From NCBI GenBank assembly GCA_963746255.1, contig CAVVAJ010000009.1:496001-560000 (forward strand): a stretch of 64,000 nt of DNA, in the 5' to 3' direction. The position numbers and the translations under genes are program-made. The notes beneath the pieces were generated by a model. That model saw only the letters and a program-made list of their open reading frames with translations, was not told the DNA's origin and ran no database searches. Below, in pieces: positions 21,575 through 30,454 of this stretch. Each line of letters opens with the position of its first letter. Positions within the stretch are counted from its first letter, which is position 1. The DNA comes from DAOVXM01 sp963746255 (GTDB lineage: Bacteria > Chloroflexota > Anaerolineae > Anaerolineales > UBA4823).

Positions 21575-22598
21575 AGGCATCTAGAAAACCTACCAGCGCC
21601 TTGGCGTTCTGCCAAAATTCTTTCTCCAGAACGATGGCGTTGCTGGAGGCGATCCCATCCCGCTAGATCCGTCCAAATTACCAATCGACTCCACGGGTGT
21701 AGGCGTGCTCAACCAACCGGTAGCGCACTTGGCGATTTGCTTTATCGTCAATATTGGCCGCCTCGAATGCCCACGTCAGCAACCAAGCCAGCTCGATATT
21801 ATGTCCGTATGATGTTGTATCGACCGAAATTTCCGGTGATTCCGCTTGACGTTCAGCATTCCATGTTCGGTGGATTGAATGCTTTGTCAAATTGGTTACG
21901 CCCGCTGCCGTTATGTGGGTCAAGCATGTGATCAACGATGATGTCTATGACTTCAGCGAGCTTGCGGCGGTGGATCTCTTGTTTGGTTGCTGCGTACAAA
22001 ACCGTGAAAGCCTCCATAGTATGCATGTGGCTGTCCAAGCCTTTACGGTCGCCAGCATAAAACCCGCCGGGCGCTACAGTCCAATCACGCTCGAGATTCT
22101 CATAATATCTCCCCCGTAGAGCGTGTCTGCACAATATTTCTGCAGTAAATCAAAGGTCCAGTGGGCGAGCGCTGAACTACGCTCTTCACCTGCCCCAAGG
22201 GTATATTCGGACAAAGCATAAATAGCAAATACCTGCCCGTACAGCACCTTACCGTCGCCGATTAAGGTACCATCTCGTTCGATTTTCCAATACCATCCTT
22301 CATTATCATTATCCCAAAAGTACTGGATCAAGAAGTCTACACCTTTGCGAGCCAGTTCGATGAATTCGGATCACTCGGGGTATCTACGCGACAGCGTGGA
22401 AAACCACCACACCAGGTGCACTTGAGTGTTGAGGTACTTCTCTGGGTTCGGCAGCAGTCGGTCTTGTGAGTCGAAGTTAGTCAGAAAGCCCCCGTGCTCG
22501 TCATCCCAGCTGCGTTCTAACCAGAACAGAATTATCCCATTCTGCAGCTGCTCATTGATGGTATTTAGGTAATTTTGCATGGTATTTGGGGACGTCAT
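21575..22598 (-). pseudogene. Decayed N-acylglucosamine 2-epimerase (AGE) family gene
   Basis: The pieces together cover an AGE-family (alpha/alpha)6-barrel enzyme, which epimerises sugars such as cellobiose or mannose: ERSWDDEHGGFLTNFD, LNTQVHLVWWFSTLSRRYPE, GEERSSALAHW with DTLYGG, YYENLERDW, LDSHMHTMEAFTVLY and TTSYGHNIELAWLL. The frame is broken by an in-frame TGA at 22371-22373, a shift near 22105, another near 21880 and stops near 21675. A degraded C-terminal trace (KEFWQNAKALVGFLDAY) is readable to about 21575. It is non-functional as read. Confidence 0.85.
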
Positions 22599-22789
22599 AG
22601 CGGCTTTTCCAGTTCGTGATGTAACTCTATTCTAACCGCGGCTCGGCGATGAATGTATATGATTATAAACGTCAGCAACTTTTTCAGTTAGGAATGGGGT
22701 AGCGAGATGTATAATCTTTATATACCGTTGTTAACCGTACTTGTTTTACCTGGCATGCATCCTAGGTATACTAGATCAGTTAAGACAAT

Positions 22790-23946
22790 ATGCCGCTACA
22801 ACACGTCAGCCAGATCCACACGTCACCAGGCTTGATCGATTTCGGAATCGGGCAGCCGGGTTTTAACTTGCTTCCACTAGAAGAAATCCGGCAAGCTGCT
22901 GATCGCGCCTTATCCAAAGGTAATGAAGCGTGTCTGAACTATGGTTTCGAACAAGGCGCTGAAAACCTGCGCGCCTGCCTGGCCTCATTTCTCAGCCAGC
23001 AGTATAAAATACCAGTCGATTTGCGAGAACTATTCATCACTAACGGCGTCTCGATTGCGCTTGATCTCCTTTGTACGCTTTATACCAAACCGGGGGATAC
23101 GATCTTTGTTGAAGAACCAACCTACTACTTGGCGCTGAAGATATTCTCAGACCATCGGCTTAATATTGTCAGCGTGGCTACGGATGAAAATGGTTTGATT
23201 GATGCGGATTTACGGGAAAAGCTCAACCTTCACCAGCCGGTGTTCCTGTATACCATACCTGCATTTCAAAACCCTACCGGAACCACGTTGTCAAGCTCCC
23301 GCAGGGAAATCATCATCGGATTGGCGCAGCGGCATGGCTTTTATATTATCGCCGACGAGGTATACCAGCTGTTAGCGTTTGGCAAAGAACCCCCTCTCCC
23401 ACTAGTATCATTCCTGGATTCGGAACACGTCATCGCCCTAGGTTCTTTTTCGAAAATCCTCGCACCAGGCTTGCGCCTTGGTTGGATGCATGCGCCACCA
23501 CAAGTGATGGACCAGCTGATATCTTGTGGCTTGCTGGAAAGTGGGGGGGATTAAACCCCTTTACTTCAAGTATTGTGAGCGTTTTCATCGAGAGCGGATG
23601 GTTATTTGAGAACATTATCCGGCTGAGAGAAGAATTCCAGCATAGAAAAACCAGCTTGGTGAATGAGCTATCAAAGCAGCTTGGAGGAGCGGTAAGTTTC
23701 ACGGAACCTGAGGGGGGATACTTTTTATGGTTAGCATTTGCAGAATCGATTAATATGAAAGAACTACGCAGTCAGGCAGGGAAATTCGCTGTTTCCTGGC
23801 TTCCAGGTCGCGTGTTTGCCCCATCAGACCGATATATGAATTACGGACGGTTTTGTTTTGCCCATTACGGCAGCGAGACCCTGACGCAAGGGGTGAGCAG
23901 ATTGGCATCGTTAGTTCATGATTACAATAACTCAATACGCAAATGA
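22790..23946 (+). CDS. PLP-dependent aminotransferase (class I, 2-aminoadipate type), frameshifted
   Basis: Corrected length is about 385 aa. Features are the N-terminal IDFGIGQPGFNLLP, the Tyr/Asn region FQNPTGTTLSSSRR, the ADEVYQ segment, the PLP-lysine motif SFSKILAPGLRLGW, and C-terminal PEGGYFLWL. The first frame ends at 23554; the rest reads in another frame to 23946. The break lies in a run of seven G at 23543-23549, where eight would restore the frame (SGGGLNPF). A one-base homopolymer loss fits a sequencing error or slippage. The family transaminates aromatic or aminoadipate substrates. No ribosome-binding site is obvious. Confidence 0.85.
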
Positions 23947-24057
23947 TAGCCTATCTTTGCTTTGATTGTGGTGATAGAATTCGCCCCCAATTGTAGAATT
24001 ATGTGCGGAGGATATCATCGTGAGAAATCGGTTTAATGAAACATAGGAAATGATCGA

Positions 24058-26091
24058 ATGACTTCTACTTCAGGTTCAACTAATCGCCCGAATATTATGC
24101 AACGCATCATTGGGCCACCGATTGAGACAGCCGCAGCACCTCACCAGGCGATTGGCAAATTACCAGCCTTAGCCATATTTGCATCTGATGCGTTATCATC
24201 AGTTGCCTATGCCACCGAGGAGATACTACTCATTCTGGCAATATCCGGGAGCCTTTTTTTTGGTCTCTCGATTCCGATCGCGGTCGCGATCGCAGTTCTC
24301 CTAGTCATACTAACAATCTCTTACCGCCAAACAATCTTTGCTTACCCAACTGGTGGCGGTGCATATATTGTCTCACGCGAAAATCTGGGGGAGCTAGCTG
24401 CAAAGATTGCTGGTGCAGCACTAATGACTGATTACATCCTAACCGTCGCAGTCAGCATTTCCTCGGGAGTGGCTCAAATTTCCTCTGCTTTCCCCATATT
24501 AGATCCATATCGGGTGTATCTAGCAGTCTTGGTAATTATCATCATGACAGTAATCAACATGCGTGGGATAAAGGAATCCAGTACAACGTTTGCGATCCCC
24601 ACGTATTTCTTTTTGATAACTGCAATGCTAATGCTAGGCACTGGTTTTATTAGATGGATAACGGGCACTTTGGATGATGTAACTGGCGTCGAGATGGTTA
24701 GCTCATTTAGCCAACCGATCACATTGTTCTTACTATTACGGGCGTTCAGCAGCGGTTGTACAGCCTTGACGGGTGTGGAGGCGATCTCTAATGGGATTTC
24801 GGCTTTCAAGCCGCCACGGGCGAAGAATGCGGCTCAGACCATGCTCGCCATGAGCTCAATCCTAGCGGTATTATTCATCGGCATAACTTTGCTGGCTCAT
24901 GAAATTAATGCTATGCCCAGCGAAACAGAAACTGTGATCTCGCAGATTGCCCGGACTGTGTTTGGAACCGGATTCTTTTATGTCATTGCCATGGCGGCTA
25001 CTACGACTATCCTCATCATGGCAGCCAACACTAGCTTCGCTGATTTTCCCCGACTAGCCGCATTGCAGGCTGCCGATGGTGTATTACCCCGCCAATTAAC
25101 TTACCGTGGAAGCAGACTGGTATTCTCTTGGGGAATTGTCGGCCTAGCTGGCTTAGCCTCACTTCTGGTCGTAGTTTTCAACGCATCTGTGTCGGCGCTG
25201 ATCCCGCTATACGCTGTTGGTGTGTTTTTGAGTTTTACTCTGTCGCAGTCTGGGATGGTTATCCACTGGCGGCAGATCAGCAAATTAGCTCACCAGGACG
25301 AACCGGTAGACGATAACACATTGATACGCTATGATCCCCGCTGGCGTTTGAAGCAGATCATCAACATCATCGGGGCAATTGCGACTGGAGTAGTTACTTT
25401 GATCTTCGCCGTAACGAAGTTTTCGCAAGGCGCATGGTTTATTTTGATATTAATCCCGCTACTGGTATGGGCTTTTTCACGCACACACCACCATTATCAG
25501 ACCGTGGCAAAGCAGCTGAGTTTAGGTGGTTTAGATATCAAGCCGCATGCCAGCCCGATGTTCACAATATTATTAGTTGATAACGTACATGCCGGGACCC
25601 TTCGTTTAGTAAACTTTGCTGAATCGCTTGGCCACCCCTGGGAGGCGATACATATCGCGGTTAATCCTGAAAAAGTCGCTAATATACTTACGCGGTGGGA
25701 TGAGCGGATAGGGATCGGTGAACTGCTCATTTTGCCTTCACCTTATCGCTCGCTCGCGGAGCCGCTGCGAGAATACATTCATCAGCGGCAAGCCGAGCTC
25801 CCGGGTGCATTCATCCATGTGATTGTTGGCCAACTGGCGATGACAACTTATTGGGAACAAGCGCTGCACAACAATACGAATCTCTTCCTAGATTTACTAG
25901 TCCGTGACATGGATCGCGTTGTGGTTACGAGTGTCCCATATCAGGTTGCACTGCGGGAACAATACGCTGCCCGTTTGCAAGTTGAGATTTCGGACAGCAT
26001 TCCAGATGAATCATTAGCAATTGAGCCTGCTGAAGCGGAGGATGATGAGCAGGACCCAAGTATTGAATCAATAGAAGATCGAGATATTTAG
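24058..26091 (+). CDS. APC-superfamily transporter resembling KimA potassium importer
   Basis: This 677-aa protein has about twelve transmembrane segments between residues 35 and 460, then a cytoplasmic domain of about 200 residues and an acidic tail. LPALAIFASDALSSVAYATEEILL and TGGGAYIVSRENLG are characteristic of the KimA/YdaO branch of amino acid-polyamine-cation permeases. KimA imports K+ with protons and is often controlled by cyclic di-AMP. The substrate here is inferred; an amino acid permease is the alternative. A ydaO-type riboswitch would not fit in the short 5' region. AGGAAATG precedes the ATG. Confidence 0.82.
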   Translation: MTSTSGSTNRPNIMQRIIGPPIETAAAPHQAIGKLPALAIFASDALSSVAYATEEILLILAISGSLFFGLSIPIAVAIAVLLVILTISYRQTIFAYPTGGGAYIVSRENLGELAAKIAGAALMTDYILTVAVSISSGVAQISSAFPILDPYRVYLAVLVIIIMTVINMRGIKESSTTFAIPTYFFLITAMLMLGTGFIRWITGTLDDVTGVEMVSSFSQPITLFLLLRAFSSGCTALTGVEAISNGISAFKPPRAKNAAQTMLAMSSILAVLFIGITLLAHEINAMPSETETVISQIARTVFGTGFFYVIAMAATTTILIMAANTSFADFPRLAALQAADGVLPRQLTYRGSRLVFSWGIVGLAGLASLLVVVFNASVSALIPLYAVGVFLSFTLSQSGMVIHWRQISKLAHQDEPVDDNTLIRYDPRWRLKQIINIIGAIATGVVTLIFAVTKFSQGAWFILILIPLLVWAFSRTHHHYQTVAKQLSLGGLDIKPHASPMFTILLVDNVHAGTLRLVNFAESLGHPWEAIHIAVNPEKVANILTRWDERIGIGELLILPSPYRSLAEPLREYIHQRQAELPGAFIHVIVGQLAMTTYWEQALHNNTNLFLDLLVRDMDRVVVTSVPYQVALREQYAARLQVEISDSIPDESLAIEPAEAEDDEQDPSIESIEDRDI

Positions 26092-26657
26092 TCCCGGACA
26101 AGATATAGACCACGCGATGGGTATCACCTCACACCTTCATCGAAGTTTTCGAAAAAGTGGGGAACTCAGGGTGTTATCTGCATGTTTACCGTATAGTTAT
26201 CTATTACTCGCGGAACCGGAACACTTTGTCAATCATAATAATGCTAATCCTAATCAAGATCAGCGCGCCAATCAGGCTCTAGGAAATATCCATCTCATTG
26301 ATGAACAAAACACCGATGGGGATGGAGCAGAAGAAAGCCAGGCTTTGAGGACGACTTGCCAAATTTTGCCGCGAAAAATCAATGCTGACCGGCTGGAGAG
26401 ACCTCCTGCATGTCCGATGGTGATGAATAATAGACTAGCGATGAGAGTCTGAAATTGGTGGGGCTAACGTATCCAGCCTGGTAGCAGAACCTCTGCTATG
26501 CCTTGAACAGGGTCGCCAAGGAGGAGAGCTACGGCGTGTGAAGGCAGCGAAATTAGAAAGCCAATGTTTGTTTATAAAACCTGGCAGAGGCGGTCATTGT
26601 GTGACAGTCAATAAATCCTCAACAGCCTCTGAGAGTTTTATATAAACATCATCACTA
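26092..26657. other. Intergenic region without a supported gene
   Basis: About 560 bp. Frames on either strand (for example plus 26117-26452) have no family resemblance. The minus strand shows a hydrophobic stretch (LIASLLFITIGHAGG) interrupted by stops, perhaps an old membrane-gene remnant. Confidence 0.4.
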
Positions 26658-26686
26658 GCGGGAGGCCGCTAGATACGGCCTCCCGC
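26658..26686. terminator. Strong GC-rich hairpin downstream of the YIP1 gene
   Basis: A perfect 11-bp stem (GCGGGAGGCCG with CGGCCTCCCGC) and a 7-nt loop. Neither side has a clear T-run, so it may be a factor-assisted terminator or an mRNA 3'-end stabiliser. Confidence 0.5.
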
Positions 26687-26763
26687 GAACTCATCCAGTT
26701 TATTCCATTGCCCGGTCGATTTGCTCGAAATCCACCAGGGTTATAATTGCCGATCTAGTGAGG

Positions 26764-27336
26764 CTAGCCGAAGAGACCTCCCAAAGCGGCAGCGCCAAAG
26801 CCCAACATCCCCAGGACAATTCCCGCGAGGGCAGTGATCACAAACAGTGCGATCCAACCCAGGATGACGGTGACGATGGTCTGCACCCATTCCAGGTCCA
26901 GTGCTTCCTTGGCGGCCATAAACCAAGCGACAATCGTTGCTATTGCCGCGATCACCATAACAGGTGCCAAAACGCAGGAAAGTGTAGTGGACAATGCGGA
27001 TAGTATGCCGAGAACACCTATAACCTGCCAGACATAGGCCAGGCCCAAGGTCCGCACCAGTTCGTCAAAGGAAACTTCTGCCTTAAACACGGTGCGCCCC
27101 ACCCAGTTGATGACCAGAGCACCAACGGCGAAACCGATCACTGCAAAGATCGTCCCCACAATGGCTCCGACCAGCCAGTTCACAAAGTTGCCAGATGCAA
27201 AAGATCCGAGTTGGCTAAGGAATGCGACCACTACTACTATTATCCAGGCTGTCTGGGTGAAGCTGGTATCCTGCTCTACCTCGGCATAAACCCCTTTGCG
27301 GAACGTGAATGCACCAATGATTCGTTGGGATAACAT
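26764..27336 (-). CDS. YIP1-family membrane protein
   Basis: This 190-aa protein has about five transmembrane segments (AWIIVVVVAFLSQLGSF, WLVGAIVGTIFAVIGFAVGALVI, a third after VRTLGLAYVWQVIGVLGIL, and two near the C-terminus). A short polar N-terminus (RIIGAFTFRKGVYAEVEQD) and the W/GR-containing loop GRTVFKAEVSFDEL match bacterial YIP1-domain proteins. Their function is unknown. AAGGAG lies 8 bp before the ATG. Confidence 0.82.
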   Translation of the reverse strand: MLSQRIIGAFTFRKGVYAEVEQDTSFTQTAWIIVVVVAFLSQLGSFASGNFVNWLVGAIVGTIFAVIGFAVGALVINWVGRTVFKAEVSFDELVRTLGLAYVWQVIGVLGILSALSTTLSCVLAPVMVIAAIATIVAWFMAAKEALDLEWVQTIVTVILGWIALFVITALAGIVLGMLGFGAAALGGLFG

Positions 27337-28111
27337 GATTCAATCTCCTTGAATAAAAATAGAATTGGGTTATGTGGACAATGTGTTCTATCTATTATCT
27401 CTATATATCTGACCTCCTTATAACTTCAAGGGCGGAAGGGCAATCTTCCATCACTACACTATATACCATATACCAATATCTGTTTCTGCGCTATATGTTT
27501 TGTTGTTAACTCGTCAGATATGCTCGAAAAAATTTCACCGATTGTGACAATGCCACCGGTCATCACGGCTTATCTAAGCAGTCCACATTGCCAATCGTAA
27601 CAGTCATCATATCGAATTAATCAAGCAGCCATTATCGGGTTTGTACTTCGGCGGAGACGGGTAACCACGCAAGCGCGGCGAGGGCGGGGGTAATTGGCAA
27701 TGTTACACACTGCTTAGGAGTGTTTGCTTCGCAAAACTACACTCCTATAAACAACTCAACAGAAATTGCGAGGAATTGAGTGAAAACTTAGGATATGCAC
27801 CTGTGCCCGGTTTCAGGTCTTATTATTGACCTCTTCCTACTTTTTCTCTCTTCAACGATGTATAGTGAAACATAGAAGTTTCGTTCCCTGACCGCCTCGG
27901 CGCGGATTTCCTTATCTCGCGCTCCCTTCCACCGTGGACGTTTGCACCCACAGATCAACTTCTAGCGATCCCCATCAGTTGCACTATAATTATGGAGTTT
28001 TACGAAGGGAAACTCCCAAGCAACGCTTTAGCGTTGCCAGCTCCCGAGCAATGCGTCAGCATTGCCATACGCCGATCGTGCAAAAATCAAGCGGCTGTAT
28101 TCCGGTAAAGT
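27337..28111. other. Non-coding region with palindromes
   Basis: About 780 bp without a supported gene. It contains a 9-bp stem (TAGGAGTGT 27715-27723 with ACACTCCTA 27739-27747, enclosing a small TTGC-TTCG-GCAA hairpin) and the repeats listed at 27994-28065. Composition is mixed and no promoter stands out. Confidence 0.5.
27994..28065. repeat. REP-like palindrome cluster, copy 1
   Basis: Three consecutive hairpins: GGAGTTT/AAACTCC (27994-28016), GCAACGC/GCGTTGC (28020-28037) and GCAATGC/GCATTGC (28048-28065). A related copy is at 28417-28480. Confidence 0.6.
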
Positions 28112-28382
28112 TTATCGCATCATTTCTTGTATCTTGCGCTCCTCCTCCAAACACCCCTCGCATACTGCAATCCTCTCCTCCCGTAAATCATCTTCAGGAC
28201 CAACTCTGCACCAATATCACCGCCACTGCCATCTCCCCGCAGTCGCACTTGAACCTGATCTCCAACCGCCTTCTTTTTTGATTCTTTCTCCTAAGCCTTC
28301 TACACCTGCTGCAGGTCGTTTTTGTCCCATCTACATAAATCGCGCCACATTCATTGCAAGGTTCTGCATATTTAATTGTCAT
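28112..28382 (-). pseudogene. Small zinc-ribbon protein, frameshifted
   Basis: The first frame (28382 to 28194) has CNECGAIYV, CSRCRRLRRKNQKRRR and FKCDCGEMAVAVILVQ. One base later it continues in another frame to a TAA at 28112, reading VGPEDDLREERIAVCEGCLEEERKIQEMM. An extra A near 28207-28209 explains the break. Corrected length is about 89 aa, with four CxxC or CxC pairs spaced like two zinc ribbons. Function is unknown; small multi-Cys proteins of this sort are common on mobile elements. It lies on the same strand as, and downstream of, the winged-helix gene. Confidence 0.6.
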
Positions 28383-28416
28383 AACACTTTATTAGATGAA
28401 TTTATATCCCCATGGA

Positions 28417-28480
28417 GTTTTGCGTTGATCCGCAGGCACTGAGTGCAAAACTCCCAAGCAACACGTTAGCATTGCCAGGT
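28417..28480. repeat. REP-like palindrome cluster, copy 2
   Basis: Contains GGAGTTTTGC paired with GCAAAACTCC and then AAGCAACACGTTAGCATTGCCAG, which matches the core of copy 1 (AACTCCCAAGCAACGC, TTAGCGTTGCCAG). The two flank the zinc-ribbon gene. Confidence 0.55.
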
Positions 28481-28721
28481 GTCGCAAATTTAATTCCCAT
28501 TGTTCATAACTCCCACCCATAACTTTAATTTATTTCATGTCCTCTGCTTCTACTGAAAAATTTCAATTATTATCTGGTGGATGTTTATAACCGATGCCGT
28601 TAGGCTCAGCCATAAACTCCAAATGACAGAACAGACGTTAAGCTGGTTTATCATAGTTGTCTCCCTCGTCCTTTCTACTCCTGGATAGGCGCTCGCCAGT
28701 TTCTCAAGGCAGTCCACGATT

Positions 28722-29969
28722 TCAGCCGTACTCGCCACGCGCAATTTCCTCCCGCATGAGTGCCAGGGCGGCCAATCCCGTGGCTGGTTTATCCTTGCGG
28801 CAGAAGCGGCAGCCCTGCGGTCCGGCGCGGGCATACAGCTCCAGGATGCCGGGGATGTTCTTGGGGTTCCAGCGGTGCATCTGCCAGTGCTCCAAGCGTC
28901 GCCTGCCAAAGTTCCAGGTCCTTAACTTCCTCAGCGATCGCCGCCCGCTGGGCCTGGTTGGGGCGCAGTCCCAAAATGGCGTAGTAAGCCCTGACCGCCT
29001 CCTTTTTCAGATTTCCGGAATCGAGTCCAGTTTTCCGGAATTGTGCCTCTCTTAATACCTCCTCTTGATTAATATTTAAATTATTAATATTATTTAAAGG
29101 CTTTAAAGAGAGGGCGGGAATCCGGTTTTCTGGACTGGGCAGGGGGTTTCCGTCCAGATTTCTGGATTCCAGGCGTGTTTGTGCTGAGATTTCGGGCTGC
29201 TGCCCGTTTTCAATCCAGTTTTCCGGACCGGACGATGGCTTATCGTCCAGTTTTCTGGACTTGAGTCCAGTTTCTTGGTCCAGTTTTTCGGAATAGTCCG
29301 GATTATTGGATTCGATCCCATTACCCCGGTCCAGATTTTTGGATTCGAGTCCGGATAATTGGTCCAGATTTTCGGAATAGTCCGGTTTATTGGATTCGAT
29401 CCCATTACCCCGGTCCAGCTTATTGGATTGGAGTCCGGATAATTGGTCCAGATTTTCGGAATAGTCCGGATTATTGGATTCGAATTCCCAGAATTCCTGG
29501 TCCAGATTTTTGGATTCCGGAGTCCGGATAATTGGTCCAGATTTTTGGAATAGTCCGTATTATTGGATTCGATTCCATTACCCCGGTCCAGTTTATTGAT
29601 TTGGAGTCCGGATAATTGGTCTACTTTCTTGGACTGATCCAGATTTCCTGATTGGAGTCCAGTTTCCTGGTCCAGTTTTTCAGCATCCAGGACGCCCGGT
29701 AAAGAGAACACCAGCATACGGCGCGCCGCAAAGCGCCAGTCGATCAGCTCCGCCCGGCGCAGCGCGGTCAGATGTGTGTACAGTGCCGAACGCGACTTGC
29801 CCGTATATGCCTCCGTCTCTGCTATGCTGACCGGCGCGCTCTCGGCCTGGTCGCCGACCAGCAGCCTGAGCTGCATCCAGGTGTAGAAGATGGCCGGGGT
29901 TAGCGCGGGGTGCTGCAGCAGGTGCGCGGGGACAAAGACCCCCGGTTGGTTTTGGATGGATTCGTTCAT
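28722..29969 (-). pseudogene. Winged-helix DNA-binding protein with internal 28-residue repeats, two frameshifts
   Basis: The start at 29969 (MNESIQNQPGVFVP) has GGAGG 8 bp upstream. Residues 1-110 form a winged helix like plasmid/ICE replication proteins (IAETEAYTGKSRSALYTHLTALRRAELIDW). Next come repeats rich in LDQ, LDRGNG and NNPDYSEN, then a C-terminal helical domain with RAYYAILGLRPNQAQR and a CRFCRK pair, ending at a TGA at 28722. The frame breaks at 29517-29520 (two extra bases in one repeat) and near 28884 (one extra T). Restoring both gives about 414 aa. Role: possibly replication initiation or regulation of a former mobile element. Confidence 0.65.
29278..29690 (-). repeat. 84-bp tandem coding repeats packed with quasi-palindromes
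   Basis: Units begin with GGTCCAG and are 84 bp long (28 codons), with 87- and 86-bp variants; the 86-bp unit causes a frameshift. Each contains several short inverted motifs of the form TCCAG-TTTT-CNGGA. Similar motifs occur outside the array at about 29031, 29120, 29152 and 29213. Confidence 0.8.
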
Positions 29970-30454
29970 CGCGCCTCCATTGATGGGATGGAAAAAGGGT
30001 TGGGCAGGGCTAAAAATACCGGCTGTGCGTACAATTGTCGCGGCTGACGTTTTGTCTCGGGAGTATTCTTGTGCTTGCTCAAAATACATTGCAATTCTGC
30101 TACCGCTCCTAAAACGCTGCAGGCACGGAAGGATTCCCTGGAATAGAAAACTCCAGGCAGAACTTCGTTCCGTATACCGTCCCAGTCTGTTAACCGCCAC
30201 CGGCGTGGATCTGCCGCCTGCCTGCGTCGAGGGGTACGCCTCCACTGAGCATTCGGTTCCACGCCGGTGATGTGTCCTTAGGATACCAGAAAAACTAAAT
30301 TAGCACAAGTGTTCTAGATGATGAGTTTTAATATTTTAAGGTTTCGCCTGAGCTTACCCGCCCATCGATCCCCCTTCTCCATCAACTTGCTCAGAAGGAA
30401 ATGAGTGTTCTCAACTCCCGGCAAATCCGCAATCGTCCGCGCCCGGAGTAGGGG

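Noticed and set aside
22371..22373. In-frame TGA in the epimerase as a second selenocysteine codon
   Set aside because: The position is not a catalytic Cys in the family, and the same gene carries several frameshifts.
23947..24057. ydaO-type cyclic di-AMP riboswitch before the KimA-like gene
   Set aside because: Only 111 bp are available and none of the conserved structure is recognisable.
26117..26452. 111-codon plus-strand frame as a gene
   Set aside because: Composition is not protein-like, there is no ribosome-binding site, and the opposite strand looks more like an old remnant.
27934..28442. Plus-strand frames of 115 and 126 codons
   Set aside because: They are antisense shadows of the zinc-ribbon gene and run through the palindrome clusters.
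29103..29520. NPKIWT-rich C-terminal repeats as a real protein segment
   Set aside because: They arise only after the two-base frameshift; the other frame gives the same LDQ/LDRGNG repeats as the upstream half.
29278..29690. CRISPR array
   Set aside because: Units are contiguous 84-bp coding repeats without unique spacers, inside a protein gene.
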